A stretch of 35,520 nt of DNA from a virus, in the IMG/VR virus record IMGVR_UViG_3300046533_000344, positions 1 to 35,520 of that record, one strand, 5' to 3'. Numbering within the stretch: position 1 is the first letter of the stretch; each line of letters starts with the position of its first letter. The position numbers were made by a program, and so were the translations under genes. The notes under the pieces are model-generated. The model was given only the letters and a program-made list of their open reading frames with translations, searched no databases and had not been told where the DNA came from. Shown here piece after piece: positions 14,672 through 22,217 of the stretch.

Positions 14672-15873
14672 CTCCGCCTCCGTGATGTCCTCGGCGCGCC
14701 GAGGTAGGTGTTCGTCAACTGCGTGTCGCCTGACCAGACGGCCCACTGCTCGCCGCCCTTGCCGCCCGCCACCAGCTTCAGGTCCTCGATCTTCCCGAAC
14801 TGGTCGACGTTGCCGACCATGTCGACAATCATACCGTGAGACTTGCCAGGCGACGGCCGAACCGCCCGGCCGACCTGTTGGTAGTACTTGGTCAGGCTGA
14901 GCGTCGGGTGCGCCAGGACGACCGTGTCCAGCTCCGGGAAGTCGAAGCCGAGGCCCAGGACGCCGACGTTGGCGATGACCTTCAGCTTCCCGGCCTTGAA
15001 GTCGGTAATAAGAGCCGCGCGTTCCCATCGGCCGGTTTCCCCGGTGACGACCTCGGCCTGTCCAGAGAACGCCGTCGCCAGCTCCTCGGCCTCGTCAACG
15101 TAGCGCGTGAAGACCAGAACGTGCTGCCGCCCGATGGTCAGCAGCCGCCGGACGACCCGCTCCAGCCGAGCACTAAAGGCCGTCGCTTTCAGGTGCGCCT
15201 TGAGGGACTCGTCGTCGAAGTCCGAGCCGGTCGTGTTCCGCTTGACCGCGCCCGCGTAGAAGCCCGGAACCCGGTGGTACTCCAGCGGAGCCAGGAAGCC
15301 CTGCCGGAACAGGTCGCCGGTCTGGGTCACATGCAGGACATCAGTGAAGACGCGCGGACGGGTCCGGGTCAGAAACTTCAGGATGGCCCCGCCGTAGCCG
15401 TCGACCGTCAGCCGGTACGGCGTCGCCGTCAAGCCGAGGATCTTCGCGCCCTGTAGCTTCTCGAAGAATTGCCGGTACATGGTCCCGGCGACCGCGCCGA
15501 CCAGATGGGCCTCGTCGACGATGACGTACTTGGTCCCGGCGAACGGCGCGACATCGTTGACGACGCTGCCGATGGTCGCGAGGGTGATCTGCCCGGTCGT
15601 CTTCTCGCCCATTGATGCCGACCATACGCTCGGAGCGTAGCCGTAGCTCAGGAGCTTCTCGGCGTTCTGTTCGAGGATCTCCTTGGTCGGCTGGAAGACG
15701 ATGGTCCGCCCGCCGAGCTGCGTCGCCAGGTTCGCGATGATGAGCGCCTTCCCAGACCCGGTCGGTGCGACGATGAGGCCGTGCCTTGGCTTCGTCGGCG
15801 ACTGCGGCTGGGACAGGAACGTCACGCCCGCGTGAACGGCCGCTGCCTGGTAGCCCCGGAGCGCGTAGCTCAC
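14668..15873 (-). CDS. SF2 DEAH-box helicase (401 aa)
   Basis: ATP-driven helicase or branch-migration enzyme. Motif Q-like region MSYALRGYQAAAVHAG, Walker A APTGSGKA at residues 36-43, motif II DEAH at 120-123 and motif III LTATPYR at 148-154 are all present. The second RecA domain ends with VGVLGLGFDFPELD and QQVGRAVRPSPGK (motif VI). This is a UvsW/ComF-like two-domain enzyme without extra modules. It likely acts in replication or recombination. GTG start overlaps the upstream stop (GTGA). Confidence 0.9.
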   Translation of the reverse strand: MSYALRGYQAAAVHAGVTFLSQPQSPTKPRHGLIVAPTGSGKALIIANLATQLGGRTIVFQPTKEILEQNAEKLLSYGYAPSVWSASMGEKTTGQITLATIGSVVNDVAPFAGTKYVIVDEAHLVGAVAGTMYRQFFEKLQGAKILGLTATPYRLTVDGYGGAILKFLTRTRPRVFTDVLHVTQTGDLFRQGFLAPLEYHRVPGFYAGAVKRNTTGSDFDDESLKAHLKATAFSARLERVVRRLLTIGRQHVLVFTRYVDEAEELATAFSGQAEVVTGETGRWERAALITDFKAGKLKVIANVGVLGLGFDFPELDTVVLAHPTLSLTKYYQQVGRAVRPSPGKSHGMIVDMVGNVDQFGKIEDLKLVAGGKGGEQWAVWSGDTQLTNTYLGAPRTSRRRR

Positions 15874-16067
15874 GCCGAGAACTCCTCGATGAAGCAGCCC
15901 GCCGGAAGGCCGCGACTGAGCGTGACGCCGATGCCGCCGGTATCAACTCGACACAGCCGACAGTCCGCCGGGACAGGTTCGAGGAAGGCCCGCGACTCCC
16001 GCTTGCCGTCGTCGACCGATGCGCCGACGACAACGTCGTTTTTGTTCAGGAGCACCCAGACCTTCAT
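15870..16067 (-). CDS. hypothetical protein (65 aa)
   Basis: ATG at 16065-16067 overlaps the stop of the C39-like gene. Starts MKVWVLLNKNDVVVGASVDD and continues with CRLCRVDTGGIGVTLSRGLP. Strands alternate with turns. The CxxC could bind metal. Similar 'response to inquiry' beta proteins occur in phages with no known role. Confidence 0.55.
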   Translation of the reverse strand: MKVWVLLNKNDVVVGASVDDGKRESRAFLEPVPADCRLCRVDTGGIGVTLSRGLPAGCFIEEFSA

Positions 16068-16507
16068 GCCTTGCTCCAGTAGCCGTAGACGCAGCGCGTC
16101 CCGCCGCGCGACGGGTTGTAGATGTCGTGGATGACGCCGTCGATGACCGCGACGATGTGCTTGGAGCAGTTGACGACCAGCCGCCCCTTCGGCAGCTCGC
16201 TCGCCTTGAGATGTACCGTGCAGCCGGTCCCGATGCCCATCGTTGGCGTCCACTTCCAGCCGATCCGGGCCATGTACTTCCGCGTCGTCGGCTTATAGAC
16301 GCCGGACTGCGAGGTCGACCGGCCCGCGCTTTTGCGTCCGCGCGTCACACGCTCGACCCGGCCGAGCGCGTCGATCCCATCCGCGACGACCTGATACGGG
16401 AGGCTGGTCGCGATGGCGATGGCCCGCGTGACGCAGTCGTTTTGCCGCTTGACCGACGGGTAGCCCGCCGCCTTCCGCCCGCCGTCGTTGTAGGTCCAGG
16501 TGATCAT
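16064..16507 (-). CDS. C39-like cysteine peptidase-fold protein (147 aa)
   Basis: The start ATG at 16505-16507 is preferred because AAGGAG lies nine bases upstream; ATGs at 16513 and 16516 are too close to it. The pattern QNDCVTRAIAIATSLPYQVV places a Cys at residue 25 at the head of a helix. SKHIVAVIDGVIHDIYNPS near the C-terminus gives His 117 and an Asp/Asn. That is the Cys-His-Asp layout of C39/papain-like peptidases found in many phages. The product may cleave a protein or be a binding relic; activity is untested. Confidence 0.65.
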   Translation of the reverse strand: MITWTYNDGGRKAAGYPSVKRQNDCVTRAIAIATSLPYQVVADGIDALGRVERVTRGRKSAGRSTSQSGVYKPTTRKYMARIGWKWTPTMGIGTGCTVHLKASELPKGRLVVNCSKHIVAVIDGVIHDIYNPSRGGTRCVYGYWSKA

Positions 16508-16533
16508 CGTCATCATCTCCTTAGCTGCAGGGT

Positions 16534-16764
16534 TTAGGCTCGTTCCGCCCAGTACTGATAGAAGGCCGTTCGGTAGATATCGCTCGGCTTCGGAGCCATC
16601 AATTCCTCGGCGACCGCCTTGGCCTCGGTCTCGGTCTCGAAGTATTGAACCGCGCCGTCGCGCTTCAATGGAGCCTGGCGCGTCCCAGCCGCTCCGCCAG
16701 AGACGCGACACATTACGATAAAGTCGCCCGCCACCGTCGCCGTCCGCGTCGTCATCGTCATCAT
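16534..16764 (-). CDS. hypothetical protein from a possibly leaderless mRNA (76 aa)
   Basis: Starts MMTMTTRTATVAGDF and ends in a helical part (TETEAKAVAEELMAPK) plus aromatic YRTAFYQYWAERA. There is no SD before the ATG; the bases are CTCCTCTAC. A promoter with -10 at 16774-16779 would start transcription within about three bases of the ATG. No family recognised. Confidence 0.6.
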   Translation of the reverse strand: MMTMTTRTATVAGDFIVMCRVSGGAAGTRQAPLKRDGAVQYFETETEAKAVAEELMAPKPSDIYRTAFYQYWAERA

Positions 16765-16773
16765 GTAGAGGAG

Positions 16774-16800
16774 TTTATATGCTCAAAGGACCGATGTCAA
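16774..16800 (-). promoter_or_regulatory. promoter with short spacer
   Basis: Minus-strand TTGACA at 16795-16800 and TATAAA at 16774-16779, 15 bases apart. The spacer is shorter than ideal, but both boxes are near consensus and fall in the 61-base gap after the dUTPase. The predicted start is almost at the ATG of the next gene. Confidence 0.55.
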
Positions 16801-16825
16801 CAGGAGATTCGACCCTGGCGAAGAT

Positions 16826-17290
16826 TTATTTTCCGGTGCTGCCGAACCCGCCCCGGTCGACCACGCCCGGCGAGAACATCCCGAAGATGGCCCGGATGTG
16901 GGGCAGAATCACGACCTGCGCCAGCCGTTCGCCTCGCTTGACAGTAATTGTCACCTCGTCGAAGTTGTGCAGCGGGAGGAAGACTTGGTCCGTCGGCCCG
17001 CAGTAGTCCGGGTCGACGATGCCGACGCCGTTCGCCAGCATCAGCCCGCGCTTCTGGAGGCTGGACCGCGCGACGACCATCGCGAAGTAGCCAGGCGACG
17101 GCTTGAGGATGACGCCGGTCGCGACCTTGGCAACCCGGCCCGGCCGGATGAAGGCATCCTCGTTCGCCGTCAGGTCGAAGCCGACCGCCCGCTCGCTGTG
17201 GTACAGCGGAGGCCCGGCCCCGTCCAGGAGCGCAACCTGGCAACCGACGTCGACGATCCCGGTGTCGTAGAAGAACCCGCCATCGCTCAT
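16826..17290 (-). CDS. dut: dUTP diphosphatase (154 aa)
   Basis: Hydrolyses dUTP to dUMP and diphosphate, limiting uracil in DNA and feeding dTMP synthesis. Trimeric dUTPase motifs appear in order: SERAVGFDLTANED (motif I), VVARSSLQKRG (II), GLMLANGVGIVDPDYCG (III), KRGERLAQVV (IV) and RGGFGSTGK (V, the Gly-rich end). Length is normal. ATG at 17288-17290 was chosen because GGAGG lies about seven bases upstream; a nearer ATG at 17296 has only one base of spacing. ATGA overlap with the upstream gene. Confidence 0.93.
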   Translation of the reverse strand: MSDGGFFYDTGIVDVGCQVALLDGAGPPLYHSERAVGFDLTANEDAFIRPGRVAKVATGVILKPSPGYFAMVVARSSLQKRGLMLANGVGIVDPDYCGPTDQVFLPLHNFDEVTITVKRGERLAQVVILPHIRAIFGMFSPGVVDRGGFGSTGK

Positions 17291-17934
17291 CTGCATCCCT
17301 CCATGAAGTCCATCCGGTCCCGCCCGGTCCAGGCCCGCTCTGACGGCCGACAGGCCGCGCACCAGCAGCCGAGCGCGTGCTGTTGGACGAGCGTCCCGTC
17401 GACGATGACCGGCATCCGAGGAGCCAGCGTGTACAGCTCCTCGACCGGCCGAAGGTCCGCGCGCGAGACGCCCAGCGGCTTCTCGTCACCGTGCTTGTCC
17501 CAGCCGCTGACCGGCCGCGCCAGGATGAGGAACTCGTCCCAGGGCAGGTAGCCCGCCGCGACCGCGTACGTCTGGTCCGGCGCGACAACCGACAGCGCGA
17601 TGAAGTCCGGCTCGATCTCGCCCTCCCGGTAGAGGAGCTGGAACGGGTAGTTCATCCGGCTCTCGACCTGGACGCCGCGCACTGCAAGCTGCCGTCCATC
17701 CGGGAATCGCAGATCGCCGGAGTCGGCCCCAGCGAAGACCCGCATATCGACCGCCAGCGACAGCAGCGACCCGTAGACGACCTCGCTCAGCTTCCCGCCG
17801 AGCTGATACGCCGTCTCGACGGTCTCGTGCGCCTTGCTGATGGGCAGCGGCTTGAGCCGCCGGAACTCCTCACAGAAGGCGTTGACAGCCGCCAGGTCCT
17901 CGCCGCGAATCGGCACGATGACCTCGCTCACCAT
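17287..17934 (-). CDS. hypothetical protein with possible degenerate PD-(D/E)xK fold (215 aa)
   Basis: Starts MVSEVIVPIRGEDLAAVN; GTG at 17929-17931 is an alternative that overlaps the upstream TGA (GTGA). The middle reads DLRFPDGRQLAVRGVQVES, then a strand pair DFIALSVVAPDQTYAVAAG. This resembles a nuclease family with 'D-G-----VK---' and a later 'GY----'. The expected catalytic lysine is not present in VQVES, so it may be inactive. A C-terminal CWCAAC gives a CxCxxC cluster. Family assignment is tentative. Confidence 0.55.
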   Translation of the reverse strand: MVSEVIVPIRGEDLAAVNAFCEEFRRLKPLPISKAHETVETAYQLGGKLSEVVYGSLLSLAVDMRVFAGADSGDLRFPDGRQLAVRGVQVESRMNYPFQLLYREGEIEPDFIALSVVAPDQTYAVAAGYLPWDEFLILARPVSGWDKHGDEKPLGVSRADLRPVEELYTLAPRMPVIVDGTLVQQHALGCWCAACRPSERAWTGRDRMDFMEGCR

Positions 17935-18596
17935 AGCCCCGGCTGAATCTCTTGGCGGCTGATGCCGGACATCAGCGCGTCCATGTTCTCGCGGTAGCTC
18001 TTGGTCTCGGCGTCCAGCTCGTCGAGGACGCGCTCGTCGGCGTACTTGATGAACTGCTCGCCGCTGTGATCCCAGACAACCCAACAGCAGCACATCGAAT
18101 CCGTGGCCCAGTCGCCGGTCGTCGGCGAGCGCTGGAACGCGAAGCGCTGGAGCCAGAGGATGCCGTTCGGCGGACGGTTCGATAGCCACGTCCGGCGGAC
18201 GCCGGTCTTGAGGACTTCGTGAATGCTCGCCCGGAGCAGCATCGCGACGCCGACGCGCGAGATCTCCAGCATGTTCTCGATGATGTCGACGGCTGGCTCG
18301 AACGGCGGGTTGCTCACCGACCAGTCGACCGAGCCGAGTGTTGACTGGTTCAGTAGTGGCTTCGCTGCATCGAAGTTGTAGTCGGCCGTCCAGCGCGGGT
18401 CGAGGTCGTTCGTGACCCACGTCCGGCCAGACGGCGAGCCGATAGACCAGTGTGGCCCATCAGCCGCGCGAGGGATGGCCCCGCTCCCGACGCACGGCTC
18501 GAAGCACCGCCCGCGTATGTCGACGTTCCTGAACAGGAACCTGACGAAGGCGCTGGGCGTCTCGTAGAACTCGAACGGGTTCGCCTCGTGGCTCAT
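17928..18596 (-). CDS. DNA N6-adenine methyltransferase-like protein (222 aa)
   Basis: ATG at 18594-18596 (MSHEANPFEFYETPSAFVRF) overlaps the upstream stop. The AdoMet motif is RCFEPCVGSGAIPRA, followed by TNDLDPRW and the catalytic DWSVSNPPFEPAVD (NPPF). This is the class that methylates adenine. A Cys-rich stretch (SMCCCWVVWDHSG) lies in the second half. It is shorter than many such enzymes and lacks a large recognition domain, so a solitary phage methylase is likely. It is a second methyltransferase in this genome. Confidence 0.8.
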   Translation of the reverse strand: MSHEANPFEFYETPSAFVRFLFRNVDIRGRCFEPCVGSGAIPRAADGPHWSIGSPSGRTWVTNDLDPRWTADYNFDAAKPLLNQSTLGSVDWSVSNPPFEPAVDIIENMLEISRVGVAMLLRASIHEVLKTGVRRTWLSNRPPNGILWLQRFAFQRSPTTGDWATDSMCCCWVVWDHSGEQFIKYADERVLDELDAETKSYRENMDALMSGISRQEIQPGLW

Positions 18597-18889
18597 GCGC
18601 GGGTCCATTCCTCGGCCAACCCGGCGAGATGTTCGAAGCGCGCGTCCTGCTTCGCCAGCCGGTTCAGCGCCTCCTGATGGTCGGCTTGTAGGCGGGCGTT
18701 CTCCTGCTGGAGACGGGAGACGTCGGCCCATAGGAAACAGATATTGCAGTCGCAAGGCTGCTGATGGTCTCCACCCGGAGGATCAAGCCGCATCTGCTGG
18801 AGTCGCACGTCTTTATCCATCATCTTCGTGGTCTCACGAACTTGATGGAGGCGTGTGTGGGTGTCGTCAGGGGCGACGGGCTTGGTCAT
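18593..18889 (-). CDS. coiled-coil protein with N-terminal APDDT motif (98 aa)
   Basis: Begins MTKPVAPDDTHTRLHQVRE, a motif repeated in the two genes before it. A Cys cluster CDCNICFLW follows, then a heptad-type helix (VSRLQQENARLQADHQEALN). Both ends overlap neighbours (ATGA). Function unknown. Confidence 0.6.
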   Translation of the reverse strand: MTKPVAPDDTHTRLHQVRETTKMMDKDVRLQQMRLDPPGGDHQQPCDCNICFLWADVSRLQQENARLQADHQEALNRLAKQDARFEHLAGLAEEWTRA

Positions 18890-19885
18890 GATCTGGTTCG
18901 CTTTCGCGCCATATCTTCAGCCGACGCAAGCTGCTTCTCATAGACCTCGATGATGCGTTCTCTGGCTGCAAGTTCATCGCGGAGACGGGAGACTTCGGCC
19001 TCGGCTTTGGTCAGTTCTCCACGCAGGTAGCGCACGGTTTCCGCATGGCTGTCTCGTTCCTCGCGGAGACGGGAGACGTCGGCCGTTTGCTGCGAATCAT
19101 GTTCACAAATGGCATCCACAAGGTCAGCCACGTTGTCAGGCGTGGTGCGCTGAAAGTGTAAGGCCCGCGTATGCTTCTCCAGCCGGTCAATTACGTCAGC
19201 AACCACGGCTTCAGACAAGCGTGTGGGGGTGTCGTCAGGGGCGACGGGCTCAGTCATGAAATCCTCTCTCGGATGGCTCTGGCAACATCCTTAGCGAAGT
19301 TCAACCCATCTGCACAGTTCGGACACCATTGACTAAATTGCTTCTGGTCGTCCCTATGGTGCGTCTTGTGCTCCTTGTCCCCGTAGTCCTCGCACCACCT
19401 GTAAGCCAACCCTCGGAGCAGTTCCCTCATACAGTCCTGCGGCGGGGTGTCGTCAGGGGCGATGGGCTTGGCCGCGCCCGCACGAATCTCATCAAGCGGC
19501 CGGATGCGTCCCGCCTTCACATCATCAAGGGCGGTCACAAGTGCTTCCGCTTCTGCCTGATCGAACTGCGGCGGGGTGTCGTCAGGGGCGACGCAACTAG
19601 GGCTAGGCGCGTGTGGCAATCGACCGCCACAACGACAAATAATGTCATCAGGGTCGGGGGTGTCGTCAGGGGCGACGGGCGGCTGACAGGTGCAGGGCCG
19701 TGTTCGATCAACGCTGATGGAATGTTCTCCCTCAACGAAGACATTGCAGCCTTCATAATGGCCGAAGGCTTCAAAGACACTCGCTGGCATCTTCGGCGCT
19801 TCGGCGTTTTCAGCATCGCACGCCGGACAGCCCCATGTCTGATACGGCTGGTCATGGTTATGTTGCGGCGGGGTGTCGTCAGGGG
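18861..19885. repeat. six copies of an intragenic GTGTCGTCAGGGG repeat
   Basis: The plus-strand sequence GTGTCGTCAGGGGCGAC occurs near-identically at about 18861, 19229, 19447, 19576 and 19660, with a shorter copy at 19873. All are read in the same frame as APDDTP in three consecutive genes. Copies sit at gene starts or module borders. Nucleotide identity is higher than needed to keep the peptide, which suggests recent copying or recombination. Confidence 0.8.
18886..19257 (-). CDS. coiled-coil protein with N-terminal APDDTP motif (123 aa)
   Basis: Begins MTEPVAPDDTPTRLSEAV and continues mainly as a coiled coil (VSRLREERDSHAETVRYLRG, then AEAEVSRLRDELAARERI). ADVSRLR recurs in the next gene, so the two are probably related by duplication. 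Probably a scaffold or oligomerisation factor. Confidence 0.6.
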   Translation of the reverse strand: MTEPVAPDDTPTRLSEAVVADVIDRLEKHTRALHFQRTTPDNVADLVDAICEHDSQQTADVSRLREERDSHAETVRYLRGELTKAEAEVSRLRDELAARERIIEVYEKQLASAEDMARKRTRS

Positions 19886-19901
19886 GGCGGGCGTCAGACA
19901 T
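19254..19901 (-). CDS. Cys-rich modular protein with four PDDTP repeats (215 aa)
   Basis: Mosaic protein in which short segments are separated by copies of (V/I)APDDTP. The copies are RPPDDTPPQ near the start, PVAPDDTPD, CVAPDDTPPQ and PIAPDDTPPQ. Cys-rich segments between them include WGCPACDAE, CTCQPP, IICRCGGRL and WCPNCADGL, several like zinc knuckles. Each repeat could mark the start of an older small gene that has fused. Function unknown. The gene overlaps the next by ATGA, and its own start overlaps the upstream end by 8 bases. Confidence 0.6.
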   Translation of the reverse strand: MSDARPPDDTPPQHNHDQPYQTWGCPACDAENAEAPKMPASVFEAFGHYEGCNVFVEGEHSISVDRTRPCTCQPPVAPDDTPDPDDIICRCGGRLPHAPSPSCVAPDDTPPQFDQAEAEALVTALDDVKAGRIRPLDEIRAGAAKPIAPDDTPPQDCMRELLRGLAYRWCEDYGDKEHKTHHRDDQKQFSQWCPNCADGLNFAKDVARAIRERIS

Positions 19902-20070
19902 CGGCCCGCCCGCCCGTCGCCGAGAACTGCGCCAGCGCCCGCTGGAACTCCGGCCGCTTGCCGAACTTACGGATCATGCGCGCCCGGACCAGATCGCCCG
20001 CTACGCCGCTCGGCAGTCGCTTGAACGCGATGGCCCTCATCGCCCAGGTCAATCGCTTAGCCCTTCCCAT
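19894..20070 (-). CDS. basic hypothetical protein (58 aa)
   Basis: ATG at 20068-20070 starts MGRAKRLTWAMRAIAFKRLP, continuing RARMIRKFGKRPEFQRALAQ. Strongly basic and helical, likely nucleic-acid binding. Longer in-frame extension upstream is shadow sequence. Overlaps both neighbours. Confidence 0.55.
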   Translation of the reverse strand: MGRAKRLTWAMRAIAFKRLPSGVAGDLVRARMIRKFGKRPEFQRALAQFSATGGRADV

Positions 20071-20305
20071 GCTTCGCCTCCTCCTCCAGTGCTGCCCAGG
20101 TCTCGCTGTTTTCGCTGACCATCTGGTTATAGAACGCCTGGACCTCTGGCTTCTCGAACTGGTCCGCGTACGCCTCGCGCACGCCGTCCGGGAGCAGGTC
20201 GCTGTCACCGCCGTCGGCCGCGTCGGCGACGGCCAGGAAGATCTCGACCAGCGCGCGGACGACGACCGGCTTCAGCGGCTCGCCCATCTTCGGTTTGAAC
20301 ATCAT
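20057..20305 (-). CDS. acidic hypothetical protein (82 aa)
   Basis: Starts MMFKPKMGEPLKPVVVRALV and contains an acidic, helical region (AVADAADGGDSDLLPDGVRE). Looks like a small phage protein without motifs. The ATG at 20300-20302 may be the true start because of spacing to GAGGG. It lies just downstream of the 45-aa gene. Confidence 0.55.
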   Translation of the reverse strand: MMFKPKMGEPLKPVVVRALVEIFLAVADAADGGDSDLLPDGVREAYADQFEKPEVQAFYNQMVSENSETWAALEEEAKHGKG

Positions 20306-20317
20306 GCCCTCATGCCA

Positions 20318-20455
20318 TCATGCCGCGACGTACCACTTCCCCAGGTAGCGGAACAGGACGCCGGTCGTCTGCCCCGGAGGCAGCGCGACGAAGCGCTGGA
20401 TGTCCTCGTGGAAGACGACCAGCAGCGACCCGTCCGGTTGTCGTTCGACGCCCAT
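20318..20455 (-). CDS. beta-rich microprotein directly behind the pentamer array (45 aa)
   Basis: ATG at 20453-20455 follows GAGGAG, about eight bases upstream, and that SD is itself one of the array pentamers. The product begins MGVERQPDGSLLVVF and continues HEDIQRFVALPPGQTTG then LFRYLGKWYV, a likely small beta barrel or SH3-like sheet. Frames that extend upstream through the array are not credible. Being the first gene after the array, it is a candidate for a protein linked to it, by position only. Confidence 0.6.
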   Translation of the reverse strand: MGVERQPDGSLLVVFHEDIQRFVALPPGQTTGVLFRYLGKWYVAA

Positions 20456-20458
20456 GCC

Positions 20459-21582
20459 TGCCACTCCTCGCCGGGCCGCGCCACGCCTGCCCATCCGAAC
20501 CCAGACTTGCCTTGCCCCGCCTTGCCTGCCGGACACCGCCTCGCTCTTCCTGACCTCTCCCTGCCATGCCTGCCAGACCGGACGAAGCCGGGCCTAGCCT
20601 CACCACGCCTGCCGAGCCGCTCCGCGCGCCGCCTAGCCTTACCTGTCCAGGCCCTGCTTCGCCTGGCCTGCCGAACCGCGCCTAGCCCAGCGCAACCGGA
20701 CCTCGCCTGGCCTGCCGCTCCGTTCTTAGCCCAGCCAAGCCAGGCCGGGTCCAGCCCAACCTCGCCTGCCGCTCCACGCCACGCGATGCCGAACCCGTCA
20801 GCGCCGCGCACCGCCACGCCTGCCGAACCGTGCCGAACCGTGCCGAACCGTGCCAGGCCCAGCCTCGCCTCGCCAGGCCCATCCTGCCGAGCCGAGCCAT
20901 GCCATTCCCGGCCTCGCCTTTCCTTACCTGCCTCGCCGAACACCGACTCGCCCTGCCTGGCTTCGCCCTGCCATGCCTGCCGAACCAGACCCAGCCAGTC
21001 CTCGCCTTACCTAACCAAGCCTGCCAAGCCCGACCGCGCCATTCCCGGCCGCGCCAGGACACGCCTAGCCTGCCGAGCCGCGCGCAACCTTACCCCGCCT
21101 GTCGTTACCCAACCACTCCATACCTGGCCTGCCGAGCCTAACCTATCCACGCATGACCACGCCTTGCCCAGCATTACCGAGCCTGCCGCTCCGAACTAAA
21201 CCCAGCCGCGCCCGGCCGCGCAGCGCCTAACCAGTCCTGCCGAACCGCGCCAGACCTAGCCGACCTGACCTAGCCGAACCTGCCGAACCGCTCCATGCCC
21301 GTCCCGACTACGCCCCGCTGGGCCAGTCATGACCACGCCTGCCGATCCGACCTCACCAGTCCAGGCCCGGCCGAGCCTCGCCCCGCCTGCCAGACCTCGC
21401 TGGACCTTGCCCTACCAGACGCCGCCTTGCCGCGCCTGCCGTTCCTTGCCTCTCCAAGCCCGAACACGCCAGACCAGGCCAGTCCTAGCCCTACCACGCC
21501 TGCCTCGCCGTGACCCGCCATGCACCGCTGTGCCACGCCTGCCGAACCAGGCCGCGCCAGTCCTAGCCCTGCCTTGCCTGCC
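20459..21582 (-). repeat. GGCA-punctuated GGNNN pentamer array (23 units)
   Basis: Non-coding stretch of 1,124 bases. Read on the minus strand it parses without remainder into units of one GGCA tetramer plus 5 to 12 pentamers. By hand I count 204 pentamers, of which about 173 start with GG, with the third base mostly C or T. Two extra GGTC tetramers occur. Unit lengths are mostly 39, 44, 49, 54, 59 or 64. The last pentamer of a unit is often GGTTC, GGCTC or GGAGC. No frame codes for a sensible protein; open frames on both strands come from the composition. Function unknown. Confidence 0.85.
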
Positions 21583-21587
21583 GAGAC

Positions 21588-22217
21588 TTAGACGCGCTCG
21601 AACCGGCCCCAGCCCAGCGCGCTCGACCGCTCCGGCCGTCCCTCGCAGATCCCGACGCCCCAACCCGCCTGGTCAATCAGCGCCAGAAGCTGGGCCTGGC
21701 TGATGAGCCGAGGGTTGAATTCGATGCGGACCCTGAGCTGCCAGTGCGGGTAGATCGGCCGGTAGACGAGGCCGCGCGTGTTGATCCCGATGGTGACCGC
21801 GTCCTCCCGCATCGCGCCGATGGCTGGCCCGCCGTTCGGCGTCTCGATGGGAACATACGCCGCGCCAGGCGACGCCACGCTGTCGACGAAGATCGCCTGC
21901 CGGAGCGCAACCTTGGTCAGATCGTCGAACGCCGTCGCCGCCGAGATGAGGGACTTCTTGAGCGCCGTGATCGGCGCGCACTCCCGGCCCTGCTCGTCGA
22001 CGTACCGCGCCGCCAGGAACTCCGTCTCCGGCACGCGCTCCGCCTTCGCCTTCTTCGCCTTCTTCTGCTGCTTGTCCCGGATCTCCTGCTTGGCCTTCTC
22101 GGCGAACGCATGGATGACCAGAGGCGATCCGTTGCGCCCGCGCAGCGTGACCTCGATGCTCTGGATGCCGGTCGTTGCCGTGTTCTCGGTTGGTGCTGCC
22201 AGTACTGCCGTCGTCAT
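21588..22217 (-). CDS. conserved phage protein with Gly-rich C-terminal loop (209 aa)
   Basis: Starts after the cassette GGAGACGAAGATG. The N-terminal part includes IEVTLRGRNGSPLVIHAFAE and a Lys-rich segment (QQKKAKKAKAERVPETEFLA). The middle reads ITALKKSLISAATAFDDL. The C-terminus ends QAGWGVGICEGRPERS then LGWGRFERV, a Gly-rich loop followed by 'GRF', known from a widespread phage family of unknown function that is found near recombination genes. The loop resembles those of RAMP-fold RNA-binding proteins, which is a loose comparison. The TAA is directly followed by the pentamer array. Confidence 0.65.
   Translation of the reverse strand: MTTAVLAAPTENTATTGIQSIEVTLRGRNGSPLVIHAFAEKAKQEIRDKQQKKAKKAKAERVPETEFLAARYVDEQGRECAPITALKKSLISAATAFDDLTKVALRQAIFVDSVASPGAAYVPIETPNGGPAIGAMREDAVTIGINTRGLVYRPIYPHWQLRVRIEFNPRLISQAQLLALIDQAGWGVGICEGRPERSSALGWGRFERV

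Noticed and set aside
20302-21062. Long minus-strand frames (213 and 126 codons) inside the array
   Set aside because: Units of 39-64 bases shift frame, product is Arg/Gly/Ala low complexity, and no frame is open over the full array.
19835-21199. Long plus-strand reading frame of 454 codons through the array
   Set aside because: It opposes all genes, overlaps two minus genes and the array, and its Pro/Ala/Leu-rich product follows from the GGNNN composition.
20459-21582. CRISPR array
   Set aside because: No constant repeat of 23-40 bases and no spacers of fixed length; the periodicity is five bases.
20459-21582. CsrA/RsmA sponge RNA
   Set aside because: That needs repeated GGA in loops; here the third base is mostly C or T.
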